Source: Paguma larvata (Eukaryota > Chordata > Mammalia > Carnivora > Viverridae). From it: 64,000 nt of DNA. A program made the position numbers and the translations under genes. The stretch spans positions 2,664,565-2,728,564 of the forward strand of contig CM057841.1 of NCBI GenBank assembly GCA_030068075.1, written 5' to 3'. The notes beneath the pieces are model-generated. The model saw only the letters and a list, made by a program, of their open reading frames with translations. It was not told where the DNA came from and made no database searches. Positions 43,531-54,619 of the stretch are shown here, one piece after another (the first letter of the stretch is position 1; every line of letters begins with the position of its first letter).

Positions 43531-44390
43531 ACATCAGCGGATGACTAAGTTTGTAAAATGTAACAACGTAGGAAAAGTCTGGACTGACTTAGGAAAAAAA
43601 TTCACAGATTTTGCTGTATCTTTTTATTTTATATTCATGTTATTATATTAACAAAATGGAATTGACATCGCCTTTGTCCCCCAGTGTGGACATTTTCTTC
43701 CAATTCCTATTGACCATTCATGAAAAAAAGACCCCTTTGCTTCTTCTGATATTTGGGCCATCCCTTGGAAAGCAAGCACTTTTCCTAAATCTTCCTGCCC
43801 TCCCCACACCCCACCCCTCCACTCATCTCAGCCCAGATTTTTGTCCCTTTTATCCAGGGTTTCTAAGACCTGTGGTGTCTGGGCTGGAGAAAAATCCTTG
43901 TATGGGGGAGCTGCCTTATTCACTGTCCCCTGAGGCAGGGGTGAACCCTGGTTGAGAACTTCTGGCTTCACTCCCCCTTCCTAAGAGTTAAGGTCAAAAA
44001 GCCCCTCCTGTTGCAGGACCCAGCTCAAATAATTAACCCACATACATTGCTTGGGGACTTTTCTGGCCAAAACAAGCAATGCCCCAAGTGCTAGTCTTGT
44101 AAGTTACGCCTGGCCACGTTACCAAAACGAGGTCCGGCAAAGCCCCAGGAACCAGCAACCTCCCAGCCTCACGCCCTGGTGTGACCACAGATCCCCCAAC
44201 GCCTCAAGCCACCTTACCCAGGAAGACTTCTCAGCTTCTGCTTTCCAACGTGCTGGCCCCAAGTGCTATTTCAGCATCTCTTAAATGACAAGACACACCC
44301 TTTATCCTCCTTCTCTGTCTCCCAACCAAATCTCCGACCCTTCCCTCAACAAATCCTCTCACTGTAAAAAAGAATAGAAACTGTAACACT
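43531..44390. other. Unassigned segment
   Basis: A MER5A-like trace near 43920-43970 (GAACCCTGGTTGAGAACTTC). Otherwise no repeat or gene recognised. Confidence 0.35.
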
Positions 44391-44405
44391 TTTTTTCTTT
44401 GAAGA

Positions 44406-44543
44406 GTGTAAACTGAATGTTGAGATGGAAGAAGAGGATCCGGAGGTTCTGGGTGGACAGGGCAGATCTCAAGGGCAACCGAGCCTTCCCAAAAGCCTGA
44501 AACGTATCCGGTCAAGCAGAGGTTCCAGTATGACAAAAACCTG
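44406..44543 (+). other. Exon-like open segment
   Basis: Follows a strong acceptor-like run (TTTTTTTCTTTGAAG). Reads KLNVEMEEEDPEVLGG onward to a stop at about 44543. The acidic start loosely resembles linker exons of SCAN zinc-finger genes, but no domain is visible. Confidence 0.2.
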
Positions 44544-44654
44544 AGGTGGACGCAAGCTCGGTGGCTTATAGGATGGCCACCTAGCCATGAGCACCTGAAG
44601 TGAAGCTAGGTCCAAGGGAAGGGGTGTCGTGTGCGTAGTTAAGCCCTCTGCAGC

Positions 44655-44930
44655 AGGGAAGGACCTCAGAAACATTGCACCAAGTGAAAGAAGGCAGACA
44701 CAAAAGACTGCAGATGTCACGATTCCGTTCCGTGCAATGTCTAGAAAAGGCACGTGTGTAGTAGGTGGGTATTTGTCAGTGGTGGAGCACAGCGCAGGGG
44801 CCCCTGCCATAAAGGAGCTGGAGGTTATGAAAAACGTTAAAAGTGCCTCGTGGCGATGGTTGTACAACTATGAATTTACTGAAAATCTCCATTGCACACT
44901 TAGGATGAAAGAATTTGGGGCTGTGTCAAC
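44655..44930 (+). mobile_element. Old L1 3' end
   Basis: AAGTGAAAGAAGGCAGACAC and GGCGATGGTTGTACAACTAT. Confidence 0.65.
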
Positions 44931-45002
44931 TCTTCCTTCATACAGCCATTAAAAGCAGAAAAGGAAACCCTTCTGTAAGAGAAATAAAAATTAAACCCTA
45001 AA

Positions 45003-45208
45003 GGGGCGCCTGGGTGGCTCAGTCGGTTAAGCATCTGACTTCGGCTCAGGTCATGATCTTGTGGTTCATGAGTTCGAGCCCTGCGTCAGGCTCTGTGCTG
45101 ACAGCTCAGAGCCTGGAGCCTGCTTCGGATTCTGTGTCTCCCTCTCTCTGCCCCTCCCCGACTCATGATCTGTCTCTGTCTCTCAAAATTAAAAAAATGT
45201 TTAAAAAA
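45003..45208 (+). mobile_element. Full-length felid CAN SINE
   Basis: GGGGCGCCTGGGTGGCTCAG head; tail AAAATTAAAAAAATG. Confidence 0.95.
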
Positions 45209-45359
45209 TGTAAACAATAAACCTAATATTTCGGCCAAGAAAATTTTTTAAATATTAGAAAGTCACACTGTTGGCATTGATGAAGGAAACGAATACCCCT
45301 AACAAACCGAGACACTAGTGTCTTTGAGATCCTCGATCAGCCTCTAGTCTCTCACTCAC

Positions 45360-45414
45360 CTGGGAAATGTGTGAGCTCTGAATCCTGTTTATCAGTCCTT
45401 TGTATGCATGTCCT
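45360..45414 (-). other. Candidate upstream exon of the PARGFX-like gene
   Basis: A strong minus-strand donor (TTTCCCAG|GTGAGT) closes a 55-bp open segment reading TDKQDSELTHFP, ending in phase 1. This matches the exon at 38119. The acceptor TTGTCAG is weak because a SINE A-tail lies in its pyrimidine tract. No homology is recognised. Confidence 0.3.
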
Positions 45415-45423
45415 CTGACAAGT

Positions 45424-45636
45424 TTATTTTTTTTTCAATTTTTTTAATGTTTGTTTACTTTTGAGAGACAGAGTACAAGTGAGAGAGGGTCAGAGAGAGA
45501 GACACAGAATCTGAAGCAGGCTCCAGGCTTTGAGCCGTCAGCACAGAGCCCGATGCGGGGCTCGAACTCACAGGCTGTGAGATCATGATCTGAGCCAAAG
45601 TCAGAAGCTCGACTAACTGAGCCACCCAGGAGCCCC
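45424..45636 (-). mobile_element. CAN SINE
   Basis: CAAGTTT on both sides. Its A-tail adjoins the weak acceptor of the candidate exon at 45414. Confidence 0.93.
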
Positions 45637-45637
45637 A

Positions 45638-45745
45638 AGTTTCTTAATCTATACAAGCATCAGCTTCCTCATCTGTAAAATGGGAATGACAAGACATACC
45701 CCCATGGGGCACGTAACCTCTCAGTACACATTAGGTACTTTTGTT
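45638..45745 (+). mobile_element. MIR remnant
   Basis: CTTCCTCATCTGTAAAATGG. Confidence 0.75.
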
Positions 45746-45779
45746 TTTATTTCTGAAAGTTTCAGCAGACCTTAATTTA

Positions 45780-46150
45780 TTCTTGGACCGCCATCTTGAG
45801 GTGTGGCCGACACACAGAGAGCTGTGCGTATTCTGTATTCTCAGAGCGAGTGTTGCAGTGCACACACCACCCAACCGTTAACTGTACTCAGCGTGCCGTG
45901 GCCTCTGGAACTTGGTGGTCATGCATAACGGAGAAGTCATACCCTCCCCCAGTCCCTGGCGACCCCCATTCACTCTCTGCTTCCCAGGGTCTATTTAAGA
46001 TTGCTCATGAGATTCCGGACAGAAGGATCCCCTGGCCTCGGCCCTTCTGGGTCTGGGTCATGTCACTGGGCTCGTCTGTGCTATCGCCAGTGGCGGGATG
46101 TCTTTCTTTTTTAAGACTGAATGACACTCTGTACTATCTCCTTTCACATT
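45780..46150 (-). mobile_element. Old L1 3' fragment
   Basis: CACCCAACCGTTAACTGTAC and TTTTTAAGACTGAATGACAC. Confidence 0.5.
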
Positions 46151-46454
46151 AGATGCTTTAATTTGAACATGAAGCGTTTGGCCCAGAGCCTGAGGAAAAG
46201 CTACTCCCTTGACACCTGGAGGCGGCTTGGGGCAAGGCTTCCCCACCCCAGAGCTTCAGTTTCTGAGGCTTCTGTCTGTCATTGACCTTTCTCTCCCCTT
46301 TCCAGAAGGAAATAAAAGTAAACTTATTTCTCTTTGAGCAGAAGGTAGGTTTGAAAACACACAGACACAGGCTTGAGCTCCAGAAAAGAGAGAGAGAGGG
46401 GTCAGAGAGCCAGCGAGGGGGGAAAGAGGTGCGGGGACTTCACCTCGGGACTCT

Positions 46455-46550
46455 TCCCAGGATTCGAGAACTCAGACCCATTCACGGTCCCACCGAAAAG
46501 CTGTGCGAACTTGAATGGATTACCCTCAGTCTCTGGGCTATGTAAATAAA
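46455..46550 (+). mobile_element. MIR remnant
   Basis: AAGCTGTGCGAACTTGAATG then CTCAGTCTCTGGGCTATG. Confidence 0.5.
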
Positions 46551-47000
46551 CAAAGACCACCCATGAAAGGACAGCCCAAGGTGGTGTCCTCAGAGCCTGC
46601 TGCGATAGAGGAGCTGGCCACCTTCCCTTGTGTCTTGGCGGGACTCAAGGACAGGCAGAGGAGGGGCAAAGCTTCTGGGGAAAAGAGAGAGAGAAAGAAA
46701 GACTGGGGCTGTTGGTAGAGAGACACCAGGCAGGCTGAGCAGAAATCAGACATCCTTTGTAATTAACTGGGGGTCCCGTGTGGCTTTCTCTGGGTGAGCC
46801 GACATTGGCAGCAAGGAGAAATAGTAAGGAAGGTATCAGTTATTAATTAATTGCTGGTCATTTTTGGCTGACTGCTAGAGGGGCTACAGTTTTGGCCGCT
46901 TCCTAGAAATAGCAGTCTGACTTGCAGACACGGGCTGGCTTCCCGGACTGGTCATTGCAGACCGTGGGCTAGAGTTCTGTTTTTTTTGTTTTGTTTTGCT
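46551..47000. other. Unassigned segment
   Basis: No repeat or exon recognised. Confidence 0.35.
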
Positions 47001-47221
47001 TTTTTAATTTTTTTTAACGTTTATTTATTTTTGAGAGACAGAGAGACAGAACATGAGCAGGAGAAGGGCAGAGAGAGAGGGAGACACAGAAACCGAAGCA
47101 GGCTCCAGGCTCCGATGATGAGCCATCAGCACAGAGCCCGACGTGGGGCTCGAACTCACAGACCGTGAGATCATGACCTGAGCTGAAGTTGGCTGCTCAA
47201 CCAACTGAGCCACCCAGGCAC
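47001..47221 (-). mobile_element. CAN SINE
   Basis: TTTAACGTTTATTTATTTTTG tail; carries a GATGAT insertion. Confidence 0.94.
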
Positions 47222-47342
47222 CCACAGCATTCTGTTTTGTAATATGCTCCGGCCACCGGCTGTTGGTATATTTACAAAGACAGTAGACATAGCCTTGTTC
47301 TTACCTGTGTGATAACTATGGTAAATAATATTACCCATCTCC

Positions 47343-47577
47343 TGGGGCGCCTGGGTGGCTCAGTCGGTTAAGCCTCCGACTTTGCTCAGGTCATGATTCG
47401 TGGGTTCGAGCCCCGCATCGGGCTCTGTGCTGACAGCTCGGAGCCTGGAGCCTGCTTTGGGTTTGTGTCTCCCTCTCTCTCTGCCCCGCCCCTGGTTGCA
47501 CTCTGTCTCTCTCTCTTTCTCAAAATGAATAAACATTAAAAAAGATTTTTTTAAATACATAAATAAAAATAAATAAA
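47343..47577 (+). mobile_element. CAN SINE
   Basis: GGGGCGCCTGGGTGGCTCAG head, AATAAACATT tail. Confidence 0.94.
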
Positions 47578-47733
47578 AGAGAAGCAGGGATGGGGGGATG
47601 GGAGCCCTCTCAGCTGAGAGACCAGTGCTCGCAATGCCTGGAGAAGCCAAGGGGCTGCCTGGGACCTGACTTCCATGATTAAATAATCTTGCCTTCCTCT
47701 TGAGAGCCATCATCCATGCTTTTGAAAAAGTAA

Positions 47734-47819
47734 TGGGGCACGTGGATGGCTTGGTGGGTTAAGTGTCCAACTTAAGTTCCTCGCCCTCTCTCTCTCTGCC
47801 CCTCCCCCACTTGTGTGCA

Positions 47820-47869
<50 letters not shown>

Positions 47870-47877
47870 AATAAATA
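47734..47877 (+). mobile_element. CAN SINE with internal deletion and CT expansion
   Basis: GGGGCACGTGGATGGCTTGG head. Confidence 0.88.
47818..47868. repeat. (CT)n microsatellite in a SINE
   Basis: More than 20 CT units, expanded from the CT region of the SINE at 47734-47877. Confidence 0.95.
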
Positions 47878-47878
47878 G

Positions 47879-48085
47879 AGGGACTAGGGTGGCTCAGTAG
47901 GTTAAATGTCTGACACTTGATTTTGGCTCAGGTCATGATCTCATGGTTCGTGAGTTCGAGCCCCAGTGTCAGGCTCTGCGCTGACAGTGAGGAGCCTGCT
48001 TGGGATTCTCTCTCTCTCTTTGCCTCTCTGCCCTTCCCCTGCTCACTCTTTCTCAAAATAAGTAAACTTAAAAAAAAATTTTTTT
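47879..48085 (+). mobile_element. CAN SINE, older subtype
   Basis: GACTAGGGTGGCTCAGTAGG head, directly after the preceding SINE tail. Confidence 0.9.
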
Positions 48086-48116
48086 TAAGTTTCCTTTAAA
48101 AAAATAAATAAAAATA

Positions 48117-48280
48117 GGGGTGCCTGGGTGGCTCAGGTCACAATCTCACAGTTTGCGAGTTGGAGCCCCAAATCAGGAGTCTCTCTCTCTCCCCTCTCTC
48201 CCTGATTATGCTGTCTCTCAAATTAAAAAATAAATAAATAAACTTAAAAATTTTTTTTAAAAATGAAAAAATGAAAAAGT
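48117..48280 (+). mobile_element. CAN SINE, internally deleted
   Basis: GGTGGCTCAGGTCACAATCTC joins head and B-box part. Confidence 0.88.
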
Positions 48281-48585
48281 GAACCATGCACAGAATACAA
48301 AATACAAAATACAAAATCATTGCACTCCTAGGTCTATCCTCAGTAGAACTTGGAAGCAGGTACTTAAACCCCATACATGCATACTTGAGGCAGCACTACC
48401 CACAGCGGCCCGGAGGTGGGAATGCCCAATGTTCATCAGCAGGTGCCGGGTGAAGGAATCGCGGTCCCTACGATGGAGTATTACCAAGCCATAAGAGGAC
48501 ATGAGGCACTGATACGTGTCACACACGGATGAACCTTGAAAACATCATGCTCAGTGAAAGGAGAGGACGGCAGGACGAGCAGATA
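48281..48585 (+). mobile_element. Old L1 3' end
   Basis: GGAGTATTACCAAGCCATAAG and GAAAACATCATGCTCAGTGA. Confidence 0.7.
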
Positions 48586-49190
48586 ATGGAGTCACTAGGA
48601 CTTGCATTTGTGAAACCGGCAGCGAGCCCCTGCTCCGACTGCCTCCCACGAACACACCTTTATTTAGAAGGGGGTCTGAAAGCTTTCTTTGTCCCCTCGA
48701 TACAGTGGCCTCAGAAGCGGCTCTTGCCACTCCCAGGGATCGGAGCTTTCCCATGGAGGGGCACTTTGTGGTGGAAGATTCCGGAAAGAGCTGTCACCGC
48801 TGCGTCCCACCGACCGAGGAAGGCCTGCTTTTCCACGTCGTTCCGGGCACCAGGAATCCCAGGTCACTCGGCGAGGACGTTCGTGGATGCCTCGGCTTTC
48901 CAGATGTTACCCTCCGGGACGTCCTGGTACTTCTCAGATTTGAGACGACAAAATTCAGGAGAGCTCGCTACAGGCAAACTGCTGATCCCACCCACAGAAT
49001 TTCTGGTACGGCAGGTCTGGGTTGGGCCCTAAAACGAGAGCATTCTTTTCCCGGTGCCCTGAACCCCACCGTCAGTGTGAGTGTCTGTCTCGACCACATG
49101 CTAGGCGGCTAGGTCCTCTGGTACCCCGGTGGTGCAGGGGGTTCTGTATATGAAAGAACAGACTAGAGACTGACATATAAATAATCCTCG
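48586..49190. other. Unassigned segment with long overlapping ORFs
   Basis: ORFs of 135-167 codons overlap on the plus strand with others antisense. A MER5A-like piece near 48990-49060 lies inside, which argues against coding. Confidence 0.35.
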
Positions 49191-49478
49191 GGGCGCCTGG
49201 GCCGCTCAGTCGGTGAAGGGTCAGACTCTGATTTCTGCTCAGGTCATGATCTCACGGTTTGTGGGTTCGATCCGTGTGTCGGGCTCTGTGCTGACAGCGT
49301 GGAGCCCGCTTGGGATTCTCTCTCCCTCTCTCTGCCCCTCCCCTGCGTACTCGCTCTCTCTCTCTCTCCCCCTCCCTCTCCCTCCCCTGCCCTCCCCTCC
49401 CCTCCCCTCCCCTCCCTCCATGCCCCTTCCCTTGCTCATGCATGCTCTCTCAAAATAAATTTTAAAAAACTTAAAAAG
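49191..49478 (+). mobile_element. CAN SINE with CCCCT expansion
   Basis: GGGGCGCCTGGGCCGCTCAG head. Confidence 0.93.
49360..49430. repeat. CCCCT-type pyrimidine repeat in a SINE
   Basis: CCCTC and CCCCT units expand the CT region of the SINE at 49191-49478, lengthening it beyond the usual size. Confidence 0.85.
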
Positions 49479-49485
49479 CTGTGAG

Positions 49486-49504
49486 ACACACACACACACA
49501 CACA

Positions 49505-49539
<35 letters not shown>
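49486..49539. repeat. (CA)n microsatellite at an L1 3' end
   Basis: About 27 CA units with one interruption, followed directly by the L1 motif GTGGAATATTACTC. Confidence 0.95.
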
Positions 49540-49540
<1 letters not shown>

Positions 49541-49945
49541 GTGGAATATTACTCACCCACTAAAAAGAACGAAATCTTGCCATTTGCAACAACATGGGTG
49601 GAACCAGAGTACATTATGCTCGGCCAAATAAGTCAGCCAGAGAAAGACAGGTGTCATATGATTTCACTCATACGTGAAATTTAGGAAGCAAAACAGATGA
49701 ACATAGGGGAAAGGGAGGGAAGAGAAGAGAGGGAAGCAAACCATAAGCGACTCCTAATGATAGAGAACCAACTGAGGGGGATGGAGAGGGGTGGGTGGGG
49801 GATGGGCCTCAAGGAGGGCACTTGTTGGGATGAGCACTGGGTGTTTGTTGTGTGCAAGTGATGAATCACTGAGTTCCACTCCTAGAACCCATATTGCCCT
49901 CTATGTTAGTTAGAATTTACGAGAAAAGAAAAATAATGAAAATTT
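49540..49945 (+). mobile_element. L1 3' end
   Basis: TTGCCATTTGCAACAACATGG and GGCACTTGTTGGGATGAGCA. Confidence 0.9.
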
Positions 49946-49950
49946 AAAAT

Positions 49951-50160
49951 TGGGGCACCTGTGTGGCTCAGTTAGCTAAACGTCTGACTCTTGATTTTGG
50001 CTCAGGTCATGATCTCGTGGGTTTATGAGACTGAGCCCTGTGTCGGGCTCTGCGTTGACAGTGGGGAGCCTGCGTGGCCTTCTCTCTCTAGCCCTCTCTC
50101 TGCCCCTCCCCTGCTCACTCACTCTCTCTCTCTTTCAAAATAAACTTTAAAAAATAAATA
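49951..50160 (+). mobile_element. CAN SINE, older subtype
   Basis: GGGGCACCTGTGTGGCTCAG head. Confidence 0.93.
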
Positions 50161-50165
50161 AATGA

Positions 50166-50385
50166 GGGGCACCTGGGTGGCTCAGTCGGTTAAGCGGCCG
50201 ACTTCAGCTCAGGTCATGATCTCACGGTCTGTGAGTTCGAGCCCTGCATCGGGCTCTCTGCTGACAGCTCAGAGCCTACAGCCTGTTTCGGATTCTGTGT
50301 CTCCCTCTCTCTCTGCCCTTCCCCTGCTCATGCTATGTCTCTATGTCTTTCAAAAATAAATAAACATTAAAAAAAAATTTTTAAT
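50166..50385 (+). mobile_element. Full-length felid CAN SINE
   Basis: GGGGCACCTGGGTGGCTCAG head; adjoins the previous tail. Confidence 0.95.
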
Positions 50386-50399
50386 ATAAAATAAATAAA

Positions 50400-50839
50400 T
50401 GAATCATTTTAAAAAGTGAAGTATAAAAAAAAAAAACAGATTCTGATAGAAGGCTCCGCACTCCCCACCGATAAACGTCCCGCTGACAAGCCAGCCTTTT
50501 TGTGAAAGAAAGTCACACATTCTCTTTCGCAATTACGTGCCCATCACACATCTACCACTAAATCATCGTTCCCTATAAGCAGGCTCTGAAGGGCACTGAA
50601 ACTTCATTCGGCGCTAAAAAATAAGTAAATGAAAAATAAATTGCCATGTGCTATCTGGGCAAGTCATGTTTTCAGTCTTTTGAGTAGACTCCCGCCTTTT
50701 GCCAATCCCAGTCGAGAGACAGGATCAAACATTTGAATCACACAATTAGTCAAACTCGGGACGGATGAGAGATCAGAAAAATCCATGCATCTGCCATCGT
50801 TTGAAACACACAGCATTGTGTAAAGTAAAACAAAACCCC
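50400..50839. other. Unassigned AT-rich segment
   Basis: No repeat, exon or RNA gene recognised. Confidence 0.35.
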
Positions 50840-51041
50840 GGGGCGCCTGGCTGGCTCAGTCGGTTCACCATCCGACTTTGGCTCAGATCATGATCTCGAG
50901 GTCTGTGAGTTCAAGCCCCACATCAGGCTCTGCGCTGACGGCTCAGAGCCTGGATCCTGCTTCGGATTCCGTGTCTCCCTGTCTCTCTGCCCCTCCCCAG
51001 CTCGCACTCTGTCTCTCTCTTTAAAAAAAAAAAAAAAAAGG
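50840..51041 (+). mobile_element. CAN SINE
   Basis: GGGGCGCCTGGCTGGCTCAG head, A18 tail. Confidence 0.94.
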
Positions 51042-51111
51042 GAACCATGAGCTCAGGACCTGAGCCAAAACCGAGTCGGACACTTAACCGACTGAGCCAC
51101 CCAGGTGCCCC
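51042..51111 (-). mobile_element. CAN SINE head fragment
   Basis: GAGCCACCCAGGTGCCCC head, abutting the A-tail of the preceding SINE. Confidence 0.85.
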
Positions 51112-51731
51112 TGTCTCACGCCCATTTTAGACCAAAGAACCTAGAAGAGAAGGAGGGGAATGTTTCGCCCCTACAAGAGAAACAGAGAGTGCTCTGCAAC
51201 TAATCTACACCCAGGCCTGTAGACGGACGAGTCCGGACAGGAAAATAAAGCCCGGCTGGAGAGGGTCAGAGGACAGGGCTGAACTTCTCCGTGCGTACGT
51301 GACTCAGTCGAGGACCTGAGGATGACGTCCAGCCGTGCACGTTCGGGCCACAAACTGGTGGCAGAGCTGGGGCTTGGAGAGATGGGTCCTTAGTCTTCAA
51401 CGGAAAGCGTGAACTGACTCCCAGAGAGTGAGAGGAATTTGCTGGCAGTCACTGAGGAAGGGCCCCCTGTCCTGGGGCAGATGGCTCTCCCCACTCCCAG
51501 CCCACAGGGCACGGCCTCCTCACCACCCAGCCCCTCATCGTGTTTCCGGGCCGTCTGGGGCAAGGATTTCTCCATGGCATGTCCCCCACTTCGCTGTGGC
51601 TTCCGCGTGGCTCGTGATCCCCTGAGTCAGTGGAGTGGAGAGTCCTTGGGGGGCTGGGGTCTCTGAATGGCCCCCGGCTCACTGGGACCGTGACCTCCCC
51701 ACCTGAGCCCTGACGGAGAATAAAGACTCAC
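51112..51731. other. Unassigned segment
   Basis: Overlapping short ORFs only; no motif or repeat recognised. Confidence 0.35.
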
Positions 51732-51830
51732 CGATGTTTCAGGAGGATTCTCAGAAACAGAAGTGGAGGGGGAAAAGGAAGCCACAGATCTGGTTTTTCC
51801 CTCTGTTCTTTCCGGTTCTGTTTCTTCCTC
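51732..51830 (-). other. Candidate upstream exon or chance ORF
   Basis: 99 bp, open in phase 0 to 0 (EEETEPERTEGKTRS onward), between ACTAG and the donor CATCG|GTGAGT. The phase fits the candidate at 45414. A 33-codon open stretch is not rare by chance, so support is slight. Confidence 0.15.
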
Positions 51831-51849
51831 CTAGTCTTTGTGGGGGAAA

Positions 51850-52190
51850 TATTCCCTAGAAAATTCGCTCGTCTGTCTAGAAGGTGTGGTGTGCCTTTTA
51901 CTGTGCGATTCTCTGGGGTGCAATTCCATGGGTGTTGCTGGCCTGTTCACGGGGTTGTGTGGTGTCACCACGATCTAATTTGGGGACACTTTCGTCAAAC
52001 CCCCAGAGGGAAACCTGGACCCCTTGGCTGCCGCTGCCCACCCCCCATTCTCCCCCAGCCTTGGACACCTCTGGTCCGCTTACCTTCTGTATGGATTCGC
52101 CTCTTCTGGACACTTCATAGACATGAAACCCATACCACAATGTGTCTGGCGTCTTTCACTTGGCTGACTTAGATTTTGGTGTATCTGATG
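51850..52190 (-). mobile_element. Old L1 3' fragment
   Basis: GGATTCGCCTCTTCTGGACAC and GCGTCTTTCACTTGGCTGAC. Confidence 0.6.
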
Positions 52191-52968
52191 ATAGGACTCT
52201 CATAATTGGGGAGTGAACCCTAAGACATGAGGCTGGGACAATCTGGGGTGGAATAACCCCCCCCCGGGGATTGAGGGGGTGTAGGCAGACCCTTCCCCAG
52301 GATGGTCCTGAGGGTAGGAACCCTACTCTGGCCATGGGGCTCCGTGAAGTAGCCACCCCACAGGTGGGGGTCAATGGAAGGTGGCAGATAACCAACCCCA
52401 GGCTTTGCTGATGAGAGCATTACCCTAGTGCACAGTGCAGGGTGGGGAGAGGGGAGGGCTGCGGGAGGTCCCGAGGCAGTTCGGGGTGTATATCCTGGGA
52501 GAGCAAGGCCCTCTCTCTCCGCGACTGCAGAACGTGCTGACAGAACCTCCCCGCCCGGACCGCACCATCCGGCCCAGCCATCACTCCCGCCTGGATTCCC
52601 ACTCTCCTGGAGAATCCATGCGTCTGGCAGGGGTTCTGAGGGGTGATGGAGACCCTCCCGGACCAATCCCTTAGCTGGGATCTTGCATGCCTAGTTCCTG
52701 CTCAAGGTGCCGACCACCTGGAGAGACGCCTCCCTGCTCCCCCAAGGGGAGCTCTCCAGGACGGAGTGCGGGCTGGAGCGAGGAAACTACAGGATGCCTG
52801 GGAAAATCTGAAATTCAGATTAACACTGTTTTGGCCTAAATCTGTCCCATATAGATGGCAGACACGGGATGCACAGGAAAGGTGGTTTGCTGTGGAGCTG
52901 TGGAAATTATTGGTCGCCTGAGCTTGCAATACACGAGGCAGGTTTCTTCGACTGAAAGATGATTCCTT
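52191..52968. other. Unassigned GC-rich segment
   Basis: ORFs of 72-148 codons overlap on both strands, as expected from low stop density. No domain recognised. Confidence 0.35.
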
Positions 52969-52970
52969 AG

Positions 52971-53140
52971 GGGCACAGTCGGTCGAGCGCCCCACTCCAG
53001 CTCAGGTCACAATCTCACGGCTTGTGAGTTCAAGCCCCAGCGTCTGCTCCTGCCTCAGATCTTCTGTCCCCCTCTCTCTGCTCCTTCCCTGCTTGTGCTC
53101 TCTCAAAACAAACAAACAAACATTTTTTAAAAAAGAAAGA
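52971..53140 (+). mobile_element. CAN SINE with head and body deletions
   Basis: GGGGCACAGTCGGTCGAGCG start; AACAAACAAACAAACATT tail. Confidence 0.88.
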
Positions 53141-53454
53141 AGATTTCTTGTTCACCCCAAATCCAGACGTAACCGGGCATCTCGCATTTTACGTGGCCCC
53201 CGTTTTGCTGCCCAGTGGCCTGTGGGCGCGCTTGTGTGGCCAGACCGTCTCCCTGCCTTTGCTGACGGGGCCAGATGGCGCTTAGTCTCACACAGAAGAC
53301 TCGTCATTCATTCTCTAGCGAACTGATGGAGACAAGTGTTTTTGAGCAACGCTCTATGCCAAACACTGTCCGCACTGTCTGGACGGGGGACTCAAAGTAA
53401 CATCCGCCCTCAAGGATCCCATGGTCTCGGCGGGATATAGAAACACCCCATTAA
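53141..53454. other. Ancient L2/MIR-type remnant, unassigned
   Basis: TATGCCAAACACTGTCCGCAC and CCTCAAGGATCCCATGGTC resemble an old interspersed repeat end. Confidence 0.4.
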
Positions 53455-53469
53455 AACAGAGACGCAGCA

Positions 53470-53682
53470 GGGTGCCTGGGTGGCTCAGTCGGTTAAGCAA
53501 CCGACTTCGGCTCAGGTCGTGATCTCACAGTCTGTGAGTTCGAGCCCCGCATCACGTCTGTGCTGACAGCTCAGAGCCTGGAGCCTGCTTCAGATTCTGT
53601 GTCTCCCTCTCTCTCTGCCCTTCTCCTGCTCACGCTCTGTCTCCATGTCTCAAAAATAAATAAACATTAAAAAAAAAAAAAA
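53470..53682 (+). mobile_element. Full-length felid CAN SINE
   Basis: Perfect flanking repeat AAAACAGAGACGCAG. Confidence 0.96.
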
Positions 53683-53954
53683 AAACAGAGACGCAGAGCG
53701 CTACAACGCGGCATTCCTCCAGGAATAATACTCCCTTCTTTCCTGGCGCCTCTCAGCCCCCCAGACCCCGTCCACCTGGTAGAATCTGCCGTCTGACTGA
53801 GTCCCCCAGGATCTTCCTGGCTGCATATCCTTGGTGCTGTCCACTATGTACTCTGTCTTCGTTTCCTGCGGATTGACAGCAAGATGAGGAGACCCAGTAA
53901 TCGGGGATGTGCCTGTTCATTTTGTACCAATTTATCTAAAATAAAAATGGCTAG

Positions 53955-54170
53955 GGCACCTGGGGGGCTCAGTCAGTTGAGCGTCTGTCTTCAGCTCAGG
54001 TCATGATCTCACTGTTTGTGGGTTCAAGCCCTATGTCAGGCTCTGTGTTGACAGCTCAGAGCCTGGAGCCTGCTTCAGATTCTGTATCTCCCTCTCTCTC
54101 TCTCTGTGCCCCTCCCCTGCTCACACTCTGCGTCTTTCTTTCTCTCAAAAGTGAATAAGCATTAAAAATT
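53955..54170 (+). mobile_element. CAN SINE
   Basis: TAAAATAAAAATG on both flanks. Confidence 0.94.
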
Positions 54171-54619
54171 TTTTTAAAATAAAAATGATATAGAAAAGAA
54201 AAAGCTATGATAGAAGTTTCTGAGAATCAAAACCAAAAAGCCAACCACAGCGATCTGTTTTGCAAAGAGACGAATAGGGGGATTTGGTTCTGTCAGGAGC
54301 AGTTTTTCTAAGGAATTGCATTTCAATTAAAGGATTAAATTAAATTAAAGCATGCACAGAGGCTGGTGTGGCGAGGGGCTAGCGAAGATAACATCCTATG
54401 CTGACTGCCCCGGGTCAGGAAAGAAATGAAGGCCGGCCAGCGTGGCTGCCCTGTCATGAAGAGGGGACACAGAGAGAGGGTAATTACTTAGAAGCAACTA
54501 ACAGGGACAAGGTTATTCAGGTCCCTGAGAGCGCTAGTAAGAATATGGTTTTCCAAGGACACAGGGGACCGGTGAGGTCCTTCTGGCTGGTTTCGTGCCA
54601 GGATAACTATTCACGTTTG

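Noticed and set aside
44212..44290. Minus-strand donor-like site as an upstream exon of the PARGFX-like gene
   Set aside because: The required frame hits a stop a few codons before the donor.
48740..48800. GGGGCACTTTGTGG as a miR-371/372/373-type hairpin expected near DPRX in mammals
   Set aside because: No complementary AAGTGC-bearing arm within hairpin distance.
48529..49112. ORFs of 135-167 codons
   Set aside because: They begin in an L1 3' remnant, end in a MER5A-like piece, overlap antisense ORFs and show no domain.
52082..52140. Strong minus-strand donor (ACAGAAG|GTAAGC) with an upstream ATG-containing frame
   Set aside because: The segment reads as a reversed L1 3' fragment, so the donor is probably fortuitous.
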